From: Coprobacter secundus
Lineage (GTDB): Bacteria > Bacteroidota > Bacteroidia > Bacteroidales > Coprobacteraceae
Length of the DNA: 64,000 bases
Assembly (NCBI GenBank): GCA_000803105.1
Contig: JTDA01000007.1
Location: 1 to 64,000, forward strand
Direction: 5' to 3'
Part shown: positions 34,303 to 44,532 of the stretch, piece by piece
Position numbering within the stretch: position 1 is the stretch's first letter
Layout of the letters: every line of letters begins with the position of its first letter
Program-made: the position numbers and the translations under genes
The notes under the pieces: generated by a model
Database searches by the model: none
Told to the model about the DNA's origin: nothing
Seen by the model: the letters and a program-made list of their open reading frames with translations, nothing else

Positions 34303-35052
34303 CTATTCTTGAGAAGGATTACCATGAGCCTTCACCGAACGACGGTTCAAAAATTCTGCAAATTCATTTTTATATGAATCCGAAATGGGAATATACTGTT
34401 TCCCAAAAACAATGCGGTTACGCTCGATAATTTTGATTTTATCCGGTTGTACGATAAATGAGCGATGCACTCTCATAAAGCGGGACGAAGGGAGCATTTC
34501 TTCCATAGATTTCAGGCTCATCAAAGAAAGTACAGGATGAGGCTCATCTTCAAGATAGATTTTTATATAGTCTTTCAAACCTTCGATATACAATATTTTC
34601 TTTAGCTCTATCTGCCGAAGTTTATAATCCGATTTTACAAAAATCGATTCTATTCCAGTATTGCCATTTTCTGTTTGGACATGTTTATTTTTCAGTTCAA
34701 ACCACTCAACAGCCCTGTTGCACGCCTCCAGAAAGTCTGCATAACTGATAGGTTTCAGCAGATAATCTATAGCCGGGATTTTATAACTGTCGACAGCATA
34801 TTGGCTGAAAGCTGTCGTAAATATGATACGACATCTGTTCCGTATCATTTTGGAAAGTTCCATTCCATTTATATCAGGCATCTGTATATCGAGAAAAGCC
34901 AAGTCTATATCGTCCCGATTAATAAAGTCAAGAGCCGAAATTGCATCGGTAAATTTGCCGCACAATGTAAGGAAGGGTGTTTTTTGCACGTAACTTTCAA
35001 GCAAGTCCAAAGCCAAAGGCTCATCATCTACAATACAGCATTTCAGGTTCAT
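34303..35052 (-). CDS. LytTR-family response regulator
   Basis: 249 aa. Receiver domain residues 1-120 with phosphorylatable Asp55 (LAFLDIQMPDING), then the LytTR DNA-binding domain from about residue 140 (YKLRQIELKKILYIEGLKDYIKIYL, RFMRVHRSFIVQPDKI). It overlaps the sensor-kinase gene by 4 bp. It probably regulates the efflux operon just upstream and may bind direct repeats there. Confidence 0.93.
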   Translation of the reverse strand: MNLKCCIVDDEPLALDLLESYVQKTPFLTLCGKFTDAISALDFINRDDIDLAFLDIQMPDINGMELSKMIRNRCRIIFTTAFSQYAVDSYKIPAIDYLLKPISYADFLEACNRAVEWFELKNKHVQTENGNTGIESIFVKSDYKLRQIELKKILYIEGLKDYIKIYLEDEPHPVLSLMSLKSMEEMLPSSRFMRVHRSFIVQPDKIKIIERNRIVFGKQYIPISDSYKNEFAEFLNRRSVKAHGNPSQE

Positions 35053-36122
35053 TTGTATTCCGGTTTTAGGAACAAGGTTAGCAACGTAGAATACCGGTCA
35101 CCGGTTTGTTCCGTATGTAACAAATAACTATTAGGATACAGTAGTTCGAGCCGTCTCCTTAGATTTTCCAATCCTATGCCCGAACCGCTTTTATCATGTT
35201 CATTTTTAGGGAAAAAGCTGTTTTCGATACAACAACTGATTTTTTCTTGTGGCACGATTTCAATGCAAATACTGACAAACGACTGGCAAGTATTGCTCAC
35301 ACCATGCTTGAACGCATTCTCTATCAACGAAATAAACAAGAGTGGAGCAATATTCATACCTGCTGCAGCTTGAGGAAGTGATACATCCAACTTCACCTTG
35401 TCCGATAAGCGTAACCTCATCAGTTCTATATAATTCCGTATAAAGTCAAGTTCTTTTTCCAATGGAACATAATTGCCTGTATTCTCGTACAAGACATACC
35501 GCAACAGTTTGCTCAGGTCATGTACAGCCTGTTGTGCCTTCTCAGGGCTGAAAGCGATAAGAGAATAGATATTATTGAGAGTATTGAACAAAAAATGCGG
35601 ATTCAACTGGTTCTGCAAATTTTTCAATTCAGCCTCGGCTCGTCTTTTCTCCAGTTCCTTTTGGGTATTTTCCGATTCTATCCACTGGGATGTCATTTTT
35701 ATAGCCACACTCAACCCCGCTGCAAGAAAAAGAGAAAATACATCTCGTGTAAGGAAAAAAAAGTCTCGATACCATGCCCTGGGCCTCATTTTTACCATCT
35801 CCGGAGGAGGTGGGAAGTTTATGAAGTTCAAGTCTTTCCAGTACCGTATGCCCATACTGACAATGATGATGAGCAACAAATTCCAAAACAAATACTTATA
35901 CGTTTGCTTTTTAAATAGAAATTTGTCAATGAGATAGAAATAATTGATATAAAAGACAACAGCCAAGGAAAAAGGAATAATAAAAAAATCCCAATAACGT
36001 ATTATACGACGGCCGGCAAAATTTTCTTCAAAAAAGAACAGAGGCAGCCCGATAATAAGTCCCCATACAATAGCATGTATAGTGACTTGTAATATTCTAT
36101 TTTTTTGTATATGCCCGCTCAT
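35049..36122 (-). CDS. LytS-like sensor histidine kinase
   Basis: 357 aa. Four membrane helices in the first 150 residues, a short coiled coil, then the His_kinase domain with the phospho-acceptor His176 in NQLNPHFLFNTLN and an ATPase N-box PLLFISLIENAFKHG. It partners the overlapping LytTR regulator. The pair follows the MacAB-like efflux genes by about 200 bp on the same strand, which suggests shared transcription or that it senses the cargo. Confidence 0.92.
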   Translation of the reverse strand: MSGHIQKNRILQVTIHAIVWGLIIGLPLFFFEENFAGRRIIRYWDFFIIPFSLAVVFYINYFYLIDKFLFKKQTYKYLFWNLLLIIIVSMGIRYWKDLNFINFPPPPEMVKMRPRAWYRDFFFLTRDVFSLFLAAGLSVAIKMTSQWIESENTQKELEKRRAEAELKNLQNQLNPHFLFNTLNNIYSLIAFSPEKAQQAVHDLSKLLRYVLYENTGNYVPLEKELDFIRNYIELMRLRLSDKVKLDVSLPQAAAGMNIAPLLFISLIENAFKHGVSNTCQSFVSICIEIVPQEKISCCIENSFFPKNEHDKSGSGIGLENLRRRLELLYPNSYLLHTEQTGDRYSTLLTLFLKPEYK

Positions 36123-36328
36123 AAAAACAATCTGTTATACAAAAATACAATTATAAATGGATAAATAACCGAAAAATAGTTCGAATTTCCACCTGTTCTT
36201 TTAAGGAAAAAATATACAATTCTCTCTATCATCACCGATATTTTTCTTCCTGCAGGAAATTATATCCCCCCCCTTACTGAAGCAAGGGAAAGGACAAGGT
36301 ATCCAAATCTCCCCCGGCTGTTACAATA

Positions 36329-37549
36329 TTACTCGTATCTTATAGCATCTATCGGATCGAGATCCGCGGCCTTTTTAGCCGGATACCAACCGAAAAATAT
36401 CCCGGTAACGGTACATACGGCAAAAGACAGAAATATACTCCACGGCTGTATATATATAGGCCAGTGGGCAATATTTTTTACAACCCAGCTTGCACCGCAA
36501 CCGATAAGGACACCGATAATACCACCCGTTATACTGATTAGGATAGCCTCTATGAGAAATTGGCTCAGTATATCGATACCTCGGGCCCCAACGGACATGC
36601 GGAGACCGATTTCCCGAGTCCTTTCCGTTACCGACACATACATGATATTCATAATACCTATACCTCCGACAATCAACGATATTCCGGCAATACATGCGAG
36701 CAGGGTCGTCATCAAGTCGGTAGTGGAATTCAACATACTGCTCAGTTCCTGTTGGCTACGAATCGTAAAGTCATCCTCATCGCTATCTTTCAATCGGTGT
36801 TCACGTCGTAAGATAGTACTGATTTCTTCTGTTGCATAGTCAGTCATATCTTCCGATAAGGCAGAAGCATATATCCCGTTCAGGTAAGTAATAGCCAGTA
36901 TCCGTTTCATTACTGTAGTGTAAGGAGCCAGCACGACATCGTCTTGGTCCATACCCATGGAATTGTAACCTTTCGATTCCAATACACCCACAATCTGAAA
37001 AGGTATTTTATTGAACCTGATGACATGTCCCACAGGATCACTGCCATCCGGGAACAGGTTATCGACAATGGTCTTCCCGATAACGCAAACTTTCGCTGAA
37101 CTCTGAATATCGGCTTCGGTAAACATCTCACCACTCTCTATTTTAAGCTGTCTTATCTCTAAATAGTCGAGTCCGACACCATAAATTGTCGAAGGATAAT
37201 TGTTCGAGCCGTTGATTAGCTGTCCCGAAGAAGATACGTTGGGACTTATCGCTGCAATGAAATTTGTCTCGTCTCGTAGTTTCTCATAATTTTCGAGTTT
37301 CAACGTTTGCATTTCCGAAGGGTCACGACGCACCCCGCCACGCATGTCACCTCCCGGGTGAATCATAATCATATTTGACCCCATTTCCGCGATTTGGGTC
37401 TGGATGCTTTTCTTCGAGCCTTGTCCGATAGCCAACATCGTAATGACCGAAGCCACACCGATAATGATACCCAACATGGTCAAGAAAGCTCGCAACTTAT
37501 TGTTGGCAAGAGCCCGAAGGGCTATTTTGAATAAATTGGTTCCGTTCAT
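36329..37549 (-). CDS. MacB-like ABC transporter permease (FtsX fold)
   Basis: 406 aa. One N-terminal membrane helix (LRAFLTMLGIIIGVASVITMLAI), a MacB periplasmic core domain (about 45-250) and three C-terminal helices (ACIAGISLIVGGIGIMNIMYVSVTERTREIGLRMSVGA). In contrast to E. coli MacB, the ATPase is a separate gene, 10 bp upstream. It should drive export of a peptide, lipid or drug through the TolC-like channel encoded in the same unit. Confidence 0.92.
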   Translation of the reverse strand: MNGTNLFKIALRALANNKLRAFLTMLGIIIGVASVITMLAIGQGSKKSIQTQIAEMGSNMIMIHPGGDMRGGVRRDPSEMQTLKLENYEKLRDETNFIAAISPNVSSSGQLINGSNNYPSTIYGVGLDYLEIRQLKIESGEMFTEADIQSSAKVCVIGKTIVDNLFPDGSDPVGHVIRFNKIPFQIVGVLESKGYNSMGMDQDDVVLAPYTTVMKRILAITYLNGIYASALSEDMTDYATEEISTILRREHRLKDSDEDDFTIRSQQELSSMLNSTTDLMTTLLACIAGISLIVGGIGIMNIMYVSVTERTREIGLRMSVGARGIDILSQFLIEAILISITGGIIGVLIGCGASWVVKNIAHWPIYIQPWSIFLSFAVCTVTGIFFGWYPAKKAADLDPIDAIRYE

Positions 37550-37559
37550 ATTCTATATC

Positions 37560-38306
37560 TTAATCATCATCATTCTTCGGCAATGCGGCCAGAGCTACGC
37601 TCGCTGAGAGAATATTTTTGTTTACAGTATCTTCTATGACATGCCCGTCGCGCAGACGTATGTTTCTGCTACTGTATTGGGCTATATCCGGATTATGTGT
37701 TACGAAAATAATCGTACGCCCTTCGGCATGAAGTTTCTGAAACAAGACCAGTATTTCAAAGGAAGTACGCGTATCCAAATTTCCGGTAGCTTCGTCAGCC
37801 AAAATAACAGCCGGATTGTTTACCAATGCCCGGGCAATAGCGACTCGTTGCATCTGCCCCCCCGACATTTGATTCGATTTATGTTCCAGCCGGTCACCTA
37901 AGCCCACAGCTTTCAAAGCCTCTATTGCCCGATTCCTGCGTTCGGCCGCACCGACTTTCGCATTATACATAAGTGGCAATTCCACATTTTCGACAGCTGT
38001 CGTTTTAGGCAGCAAATTATAATTTTGAAACACAAAACCGATTTTTCGATTCCTTAATATTGCCCGTTCAGACTTGCTCATAGTACGTACCGAAATACCG
38101 TCAAGGTAATATTCTCCGCTCGAAGGAGTATCAAGACAACCTAAAGTGTTCAGTAACGTAGATTTTCCCGAACCCGAAGTTCCCATAATCGTTACGAATT
38201 CCCCCTCATTAATCGTAAATGTGATACCTCGCAAGGCATGTACGATTTCATCACCGACTTGGAAATTTCGTTTGATATTTTGCAGTTCGATAACCTTTTT
38301 ACTCAT
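37560..38306 (-). CDS. MacB/LolD-type ABC transporter ATPase
   Basis: 248 aa. Walker A GTSGSGKST, Q-loop FVFQNYNLLP, signature MSGGQMQRVAIARAL, Walker B VILADEATGNLD and switch His in VTHNPDIA. It has a short extra C-terminal tail after RLRDGHVIEDTV. It works with the FtsX-like permease next to it. It starts 11 bp after the adaptor stop. Confidence 0.94.
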   Translation of the reverse strand: MSKKVIELQNIKRNFQVGDEIVHALRGITFTINEGEFVTIMGTSGSGKSTLLNTLGCLDTPSSGEYYLDGISVRTMSKSERAILRNRKIGFVFQNYNLLPKTTAVENVELPLMYNAKVGAAERRNRAIEALKAVGLGDRLEHKSNQMSGGQMQRVAIARALVNNPAVILADEATGNLDTRTSFEILVLFQKLHAEGRTIIFVTHNPDIAQYSSRNIRLRDGHVIEDTVNKNILSASVALAALPKNDDD

Positions 38307-38317
38307 CGCTATCTCCT

Positions 38318-39550
38318 TTATTTTTTCTTTTTATTGCTTCCCGGAGGGCCAGGCATGAACGGACTTCTTTCTGCCGATTCACCTTGAGGGTTCATTTCGG
38401 GAGCTTGACCTGTATTTCCGATAGTCGCTTCACTTATCACTTGGGTACCTTCCGCTATACCTCCGGTTATTTCAGTAAGTATACCGTTACTTATACCTAT
38501 CTTTACCGGATGTGCCGTAAATGTATTTCCCTCCTTAGTCCACAATTTATGCTCTCCCTCGCAATCTTTAATGATATCTTCTTTTTCCACTAAGGGAACT
38601 TCCGGAGTAAACCGTAGAGCCTTTGCCGGAACACTGAGAACATCTTTTTTGTCCAGAATATAAATAGTAACATTGGCTGTCAGACGAGGTTTTAGTTTTA
38701 AATCGGGATTCTGTGCCGAAATGACAACTTCGTATGTAATGACACTTTCGCTGCTCGTACTGCTGCTACTTGTGCTGCTACTGCTCGTACTACCCAGGCG
38801 TATTTGCGTAACTTTTCCTTCGAAAACGTCGTTCGGATAAGCATCTACCGTAAAACTGACCCGTTGGCCTTCCTCTACACCACCTATATCAGCTTCATCG
38901 ACATCCGCTACAACCTGCATCTGAGTCAGGTCGGCTGCAATGGTAAACAGGGTAGGAGTTTCAAATCCGGCTGCAACCGTTTGGCCTTCCTCCACCGCCC
39001 GGTCTATAACTACTCCGTCGATAGGAGAAGTAATCGTAGCATACGATAAGTTGCGTTCAGCCTTTGCCAGAGAAGCCTTGCTGCTCTCATATTCGCTTTT
39101 TGCCTTTTCGTAATTATAAGTGGCAAGTTCGTAATCTGTATCGCTGATTAACTTTTTCTCATATAGCCCCTTGTTACGTGCATAATTTTTTTGCTGATAT
39201 TCATATTCAGCTTTACTTCCGTCATAATTGGCCTTTGCCGACTGGAGCTCGCTTTGCAAAGTTACTTTATCCATTTCAGCGATTAATTGGCCTTTAGTTA
39301 CTATGGAATTATAATCGGCATATAATTTATCGATGATACCCGATACCTGCGTACCCACTTGAACCTCAGTTACAGGTTCGATAGTTCCGGTGGCTGTGAC
39401 AGAATTTGAAATATCCCCTTTACTTACCGAGGCTGTGATATATGAAATTTTGTGCTTGGGAGCAGAGCCTCCGGCTATCCAGACGATAATTCCCGCTATA
39501 ACGATAATCGCAATAACGATGAGAATGATTTTCTTTGCTTTTGTCTTCAT
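38318..39550 (-). CDS. MacA-like periplasmic adaptor (HlyD/RND family)
   Basis: 410 aa. An N-terminal membrane anchor (IILIVIAIIVIAGIIVWIAG), the lipoyl/barrel half-motif VQVGTQVSGIIDKLYADYNSIVTKGQLIAEMD, a coiled-coil hairpin (about 85-165) and the second lipoyl half SPIDGVVIDRAVEEGQTV. A run of serine and threonine at about residues 265-280 is an unusual low-complexity insert in the beta-barrel region. It links the MacB-like permease with the TolC-like channel. Confidence 0.93.
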   Translation of the reverse strand: MKTKAKKIILIVIAIIVIAGIIVWIAGGSAPKHKISYITASVSKGDISNSVTATGTIEPVTEVQVGTQVSGIIDKLYADYNSIVTKGQLIAEMDKVTLQSELQSAKANYDGSKAEYEYQQKNYARNKGLYEKKLISDTDYELATYNYEKAKSEYESSKASLAKAERNLSYATITSPIDGVVIDRAVEEGQTVAAGFETPTLFTIAADLTQMQVVADVDEADIGGVEEGQRVSFTVDAYPNDVFEGKVTQIRLGSTSSSSTSSSSTSSESVITYEVVISAQNPDLKLKPRLTANVTIYILDKKDVLSVPAKALRFTPEVPLVEKEDIIKDCEGEHKLWTKEGNTFTAHPVKIGISNGILTEITGGIAEGTQVISEATIGNTGQAPEMNPQGESAERSPFMPGPPGSNKKKK

Positions 39551-39568
39551 ATTATATTACATAAATTT

Positions 39569-40909
39569 TTATCCGTTTATTTTTATAGGCTTGTCCTGAT
39601 AGAAATTGAGCAGTTGGAGATTTAGTATGGCCATATACTTGGCTTGTAACTGTTCTTGTTGCGCAGAGAGATAATTGTTCTTTTCCGTAAGCAGTTCTAC
39701 CGTATTCTTCATCCCCAGATAAAATTGTTCTTCCGCAAGTTCATAACTCAATTGGCTGGCTTTCAATTGTTCCGATGCCGCATTATATTGGTTTTGAGAT
39801 GACCGTGCATCCTGATAGATTGACTCTATGGTCTTCAACAGCTCTTTTTGACTGTTCAGATAATCAAGCTTGCTGGCCTCAAGTTGTAACTTGGCTTTTT
39901 CTACGGCCGATTTATTCTCCCGATTACTATAAATAGGCACAGATAAGGTAACACCTATATTTTCATTGAATTTATTTTTCATCTGAGTCCCAAAACCGTA
40001 ATCACTCCCCGTAATATGCCCTGTTCCAATACCGGCATTCAAGGAAATCTGTGGGAAATAGCCTGATTTGGCATTTACCTTTTCCAACTCGGCCATATTG
40101 ATAGATAATTTGCTGCTTTGAATACTTGGTATAAATCCGAGAGCTATATTATACACCGATTCTTTTGACGGCAGGGGAGTCAATATATCACTATCATCGA
40201 GATTAGGTACATATACCGACAGTTCATCTGTAATTTCAAGTTCGAGTAGCTGTTTCAAGTCAAGAATAAGTTCTTCGAGTGACGATTGGGACACTACCAA
40301 CTGATACTTGTCTTGACTGTATTGTGACTCCAGTTGAGCATAATCGCTTTTCGAGATAGAACCGGCATTGAGTAACTCTTTTGAACGTTCACATTGGGCT
40401 TTGGAAACTTCCACTGTCTGTTCATTGATTTTTACAGACTCCATTGCATATAATATCTGCAAATAAGCCGTTGTAATTGCTATCTCAATATCATCTGCCG
40501 AAGCATCGATTTCCAATTGTTGTATCTGTTCTTGCAATTCCTGTTGCTTGATGGTATTTTTCCGTTTTCCACCATTGTACAAAGTATAAGAAGCATTTAA
40601 CCCGTAACTCCCGGTATAGCTGTTTCTACTGGTTCCCGTATTTCCCGGAGCAGGATAATTGGTATACCCGTGAGATGTAGAAAACGATAACGAAGGAAAC
40701 AACTGGGCCTTTGCCAGTTTCGTATCTATCCGGCTTTCATTCAGCGAAATTTTGTTCTTCTTTATTTGGATATTCTGCTCATGAGCATAGCGGATACAGT
40801 CGTCGAGTGTCCACTCTTTCGGTTTTTCCTGAGCCGGAAGTATTGCCGGAGTCAACAACATCAATCCGCTCAAGCTGCAAATGTGTATTATAGACGTGAT
40901 TTTTGCCAT
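39569..40909 (-). CDS. TolC-family outer-membrane efflux protein
   Basis: 446 aa with signal peptide (about 1-26, ending LPAQ). Two OEP repeats with long helices: WTLDDCIRYAHEQNIQIKKNKISLNES and SAVEKAKLQLEASKLDYLNSQKELLK. It forms the channel for the adaptor, ATPase and permease that follow. First gene of the unit, with a good promoter upstream. Confidence 0.93.
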   Translation of the reverse strand: MAKITSIIHICSLSGLMLLTPAILPAQEKPKEWTLDDCIRYAHEQNIQIKKNKISLNESRIDTKLAKAQLFPSLSFSTSHGYTNYPAPGNTGTSRNSYTGSYGLNASYTLYNGGKRKNTIKQQELQEQIQQLEIDASADDIEIAITTAYLQILYAMESVKINEQTVEVSKAQCERSKELLNAGSISKSDYAQLESQYSQDKYQLVVSQSSLEELILDLKQLLELEITDELSVYVPNLDDSDILTPLPSKESVYNIALGFIPSIQSSKLSINMAELEKVNAKSGYFPQISLNAGIGTGHITGSDYGFGTQMKNKFNENIGVTLSVPIYSNRENKSAVEKAKLQLEASKLDYLNSQKELLKTIESIYQDARSSQNQYNAASEQLKASQLSYELAEEQFYLGMKNTVELLTEKNNYLSAQQEQLQAKYMAILNLQLLNFYQDKPIKING

Positions 40910-40928
40910 AAAAAATATATTTTATTAG

Positions 40929-40959
40929 CAAACTTACCCTTAACACATATCGCATACAA
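40929..40959 (-). promoter_or_regulatory. Promoter of the TolC-MacAB-LytTS unit
   Basis: On the minus strand TTG (40957-40959) and TAAGTTTG (40929-40936) are 20 bp apart, a close match to the Bacteroidetes consensus. The tolC-like ATG follows 20 bp downstream of the box. Confidence 0.75.
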
Positions 40960-41108
40960 TTATTATATAGAATCTCCGTTCTTTTATCGACGAATTATCT
41001 GTTTTTAACGATAAATGACGATACCACGAGCACGTCAAAAGTTTTCATCGTGAAAATATACAAATTTTTCCTCATTACACAGGCTGGAAAACAAGAATCG
41101 ATACCTCG

Positions 41109-43688
41109 TTATTTGACCAATAATTTCAACGTTTTGGATTTACTTTTCCCGATAATTTGTAAAAAATATATACCTTTTTTCCCTGTCATTGCAACGCTGT
41201 TCCATTCTCCGCTTGCATCGATTGTCCCATGCAATAAGACACTTCCATTTACGTTTATAATGCGAAAATCGAAATGACCATTTTCGTTTAAGATGCGAAT
41301 ACGGATATTTTGGTTACAACCTTGTATAACTTCAATATCGATATCGTTATTCATCGTTGTCGGGATATTTTCGATACCACTCAACAGAGGTGTATCAAAC
41401 TGCATCTCTTCTCCATATACAGTACATTTGTCCGTTTTTGCATAAGCTCGATAGACATATGTAGAGTTTTCCGCCAAATTATATATCCAAGCAGACATTT
41501 TTTGTCCTTTAGCAGTAACAGTCTGAGGGGTGCCGTGCCAGGTTAGATTATCTCCTTTGTTCATTATCCAATATTCAAAACCCTGCTCGATTATCTCATC
41601 GGTTCCTCTCAAGACGTACCCTTTTATCTGGGCTGAATTCGATGCAACTTCCGGTTCCGAATAGGTATGTATGATAGGCTCGAAATAGCTGTAATCACTT
41701 GGATCGAAAGTAACCCAGTCTCCATAATAATAATTGTTGGTTCGAGACTTATAAAATGCTCTCACATTATAATAAAAAGCCGATTGCAGATTCTTGATAT
41801 AACCTTCGATTTGACCATTGTAAATAGCCCCATAACCTTCATTAGAAGGCAAAGAAGCAGGGGCATCATATTTTCTCCATTGAAAGCCTACATTTGTTTC
41901 ATTTTCATCAATATTGGTAATCGTGGAAACAATAGCACAAGAATTTGAGACAGCTTTGACATTTGGTGTCGATAATATAAGAGGTTCTGTCTTGAATGTA
42001 GACACCGCAGAAGTCGTATAGCCGTTATTCGTTCTGACAAAAAAAGTTATGGTATATTCAGTTTCTGGGTCGAGATTCGTCAACTGAAGGTTATCACCTT
42101 GCACATTTTCATTGTCGAACCCGAATGACTCGATTGTTGCATCTCCTGCTGAAATTATACCCTGGCAATTTACAGAAGTAGAAGAAGTGATCCCTTCAAG
42201 CTTCAATAAAATAGCATCGGTCGTAAACTCTTTATTATCTGAAAAAAAATACTTATCCTTACCATAAAAAGCATAAGATTTGATGGAATAAGTCGTATTG
42301 GGATCTAAATTATCGAGTGTTACATTTCCATTGGCATCTGCTTTATAATAGATACCGTTGAAGTATACACCGCGTTCTTCATATACGGTTTCATCTCGGG
42401 AAGCCGGGCAATGTACAGTCAATGTAGTCTGTGTATGTGATTTCAAAGTCAAATCAACCTTCGGAATTACAGTTGAGACTGACATGTGACCCGTCATCTC
42501 TTTTCCATTGAGTATATAAGCTATATAAATCTCATAAGACTTTCCTATTTCCAGGTCAGACAGGTTGTAAAAGCCGTCATTGTCTGGTTTGAGTTCTGTC
42601 CCGTCAGAAGTATATACTTTAGTAATCTGAGCATTATCAACATTGAAATAGTCCCCGAAATCTACTGTAAATCTCACGGATTTCAAAGACGGTTGAGCTT
42701 CTATTCTGAATGGATTCTCTATGTCATAAAGATTCTTTATATTGCTGAACTTTGCGTCTATAATTTTTTCATGCTCCGAAGCATATGCATAGATTACGCT
42801 ACCTCCGGTCCGCCATAATGCATTTTGTCCGAAAGTAATATTTTTAGACAAAAACACCAATGGTTTAGCCGAGACATCTCGTAGAGCCTGTATGCCTATT
42901 TTGTTAATAGAGGCAGGTAAAACCAATCGGCGTATCGAAGAACAATTACTAAATGCATAATCATCAATTGTCGTAACGTTTCCGAATATATTTACAATTT
43001 GCAAATTTGAACATTTGTAAAATAAATATTTTCCGATGTTTGTAACATTCTTTCCTAAAGTTACTGAACGGAGAGTTTCACTTCTCCCGAAAGGGGCTCC
43101 CTCGTACCATCCTATAACACTATTTTCTTTAGGCAAAGAATATGTTATAGGTCTATTGATAATCACGCTGTCAAGAATACAGTCTTCAAAAGTCCCATAA
43201 TAAGTATATTTTTTCGTTGTAGAATAGATTCGTCTATAATTCAAATTCAATAAGTCCTCTGACTCATCTATAATTAAATTTTTCAGATTGGAACATCTAT
43301 AAAATGTATGCCCCGGAAGCGAAGTTACCTGTTGGGGTATGTTTATCTGCCTCAGTTGGGAACATTTGTAAAAAGCATAGTCTCCTATAGTTCTTACATT
43401 TGCACCTATCCGAATTTCTTCTATAGTTTGATTATATGCAAAAGCATATTCATCTATATACATGACAATGTACATTTTGTCCTGATAATATACGACATAT
43501 GGTATTTCCAACCTTTTATCAGGAAAATTTTCATAATTACCGGAATCTTCCTTTTTTTCATATGTAACAGTCGCTATACTATAAGTATCGTCCAAATTAT
43601 AATATATTCCATCTATACATACATCATAAACAAAGATATTGGAACAATAAAATGCAAAAATAGTACATAGAATAATTATTACTTTCAT
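41109..43688 (-). CDS. BspA-like leucine-rich-repeat surface protein with sorting domain
   Basis: 859 aa. Signal peptide (about 1-18), then BspA-type LRR_5 repeats (about 65-300: IEEIRIGANVRTIGDYAFYKCSQLRQINIPQQVTSLP and similar), several beta-sandwich modules like fibronectin III (about 330-750, e.g. TYSIKSYAFYGKDKYFFSDNKEFTT) and a C-terminal type-A sorting domain (NIRIRILNENGHFDFRIINVNGSVLLHGTI...GIYFLQIIGKSKSKTLKLLVK). Likely exported by T9SS and involved in adhesion. Confidence 0.85.
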   Translation of the reverse strand: MKVIIILCTIFAFYCSNIFVYDVCIDGIYYNLDDTYSIATVTYEKKEDSGNYENFPDKRLEIPYVVYYQDKMYIVMYIDEYAFAYNQTIEEIRIGANVRTIGDYAFYKCSQLRQINIPQQVTSLPGHTFYRCSNLKNLIIDESEDLLNLNYRRIYSTTKKYTYYGTFEDCILDSVIINRPITYSLPKENSVIGWYEGAPFGRSETLRSVTLGKNVTNIGKYLFYKCSNLQIVNIFGNVTTIDDYAFSNCSSIRRLVLPASINKIGIQALRDVSAKPLVFLSKNITFGQNALWRTGGSVIYAYASEHEKIIDAKFSNIKNLYDIENPFRIEAQPSLKSVRFTVDFGDYFNVDNAQITKVYTSDGTELKPDNDGFYNLSDLEIGKSYEIYIAYILNGKEMTGHMSVSTVIPKVDLTLKSHTQTTLTVHCPASRDETVYEERGVYFNGIYYKADANGNVTLDNLDPNTTYSIKSYAFYGKDKYFFSDNKEFTTDAILLKLEGITSSTSVNCQGIISAGDATIESFGFDNENVQGDNLQLTNLDPETEYTITFFVRTNNGYTTSAVSTFKTEPLILSTPNVKAVSNSCAIVSTITNIDENETNVGFQWRKYDAPASLPSNEGYGAIYNGQIEGYIKNLQSAFYYNVRAFYKSRTNNYYYGDWVTFDPSDYSYFEPIIHTYSEPEVASNSAQIKGYVLRGTDEIIEQGFEYWIMNKGDNLTWHGTPQTVTAKGQKMSAWIYNLAENSTYVYRAYAKTDKCTVYGEEMQFDTPLLSGIENIPTTMNNDIDIEVIQGCNQNIRIRILNENGHFDFRIINVNGSVLLHGTIDASGEWNSVAMTGKKGIYFLQIIGKSKSKTLKLLVK

Positions 43689-43977
43689 TTTTCTATTTAT
43701 AATAAATTTATATTTGTTTGTAAAAATAACACAAATCTCTTTTCTCAGATTGAGAATTTATAATCCATATAAAATGTTTATGAAGTGCAAAAATAATGCA
43801 ATTCTGTTAATCATGACAAAACATATAAAATAAAAAAAATGACTTTTTTATTTTAATTTATATAATATAATTTCGATAACAACTGAACTACACAAAATAT
43901 TTTTTCAAAATATAAGAGACCCTCTTTTAACTTTTTGCTTATTTTATCATCTAATGTAATAAATCAGTTTATTTTAC

Positions 43978-44532
43978 ATGTCAAAGGAACAACAAGACCC
44001 TATATTAGAATGGATACTCAATCCGGATACGCAGGCCGAAGGTTTCGAAAGTTTGATAAAAACATATCGAGAACCTTTGTACTGGCATATACGCCGATTG
44101 GTTGTTTCTCATGAGGATGCAGAAGATGCATTGCAAAATACATTTATGAATGTATATCGTTCCATTGATACATTTAGGAGAGACAGTTCATTGCGGACAT
44201 GGCTTTATAAGATAGCGACAAACGAGGCTCTTACCATATTGCGCAATCGTAAGCTCGAATATACTTCATATGACAACGAGGCATGTGAACAACTTATAGA
44301 TAGGCTCTATGCAGATAATGAAATAGATGGAGACAATATATTGCTGAAATTCCAGGAAGCTATCCTTCGATTACCTCCCAAACAGCAATTAGTGTTCAAT
44401 TTGAGATATTATGATGAAATGAGCTACGAAGAAATCAGTCAGTTGACAGGAACGTCGGTAGGTTCTTTGAAGACTGGATATCACTATGCTGCCGAGAAAA
44501 TAAAAAAATACATGATGGATAGTCAGATATGA
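43978..44532 (+). CDS. ECF-type RNA polymerase sigma factor
   Basis: 184 aa. Region 2 (about 24-92, REPLYWHIRRLVVSHEDAEDALQNTFMNVYRSIDTFR) and region 4 (about 125-180, LPPKQQLVFNLRYYDEMSYEEISQLTGTSVGSLKTGYHYAAEKI). The next gene overlaps by 4 bp and looks like its membrane anti-sigma or accessory factor. About 290 bp of very AT-rich DNA precedes it without a clear house-keeping promoter, consistent with autoregulation. Confidence 0.93.
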   Translation: MSKEQQDPILEWILNPDTQAEGFESLIKTYREPLYWHIRRLVVSHEDAEDALQNTFMNVYRSIDTFRRDSSLRTWLYKIATNEALTILRNRKLEYTSYDNEACEQLIDRLYADNEIDGDNILLKFQEAILRLPPKQQLVFNLRYYDEMSYEEISQLTGTSVGSLKTGYHYAAEKIKKYMMDSQI

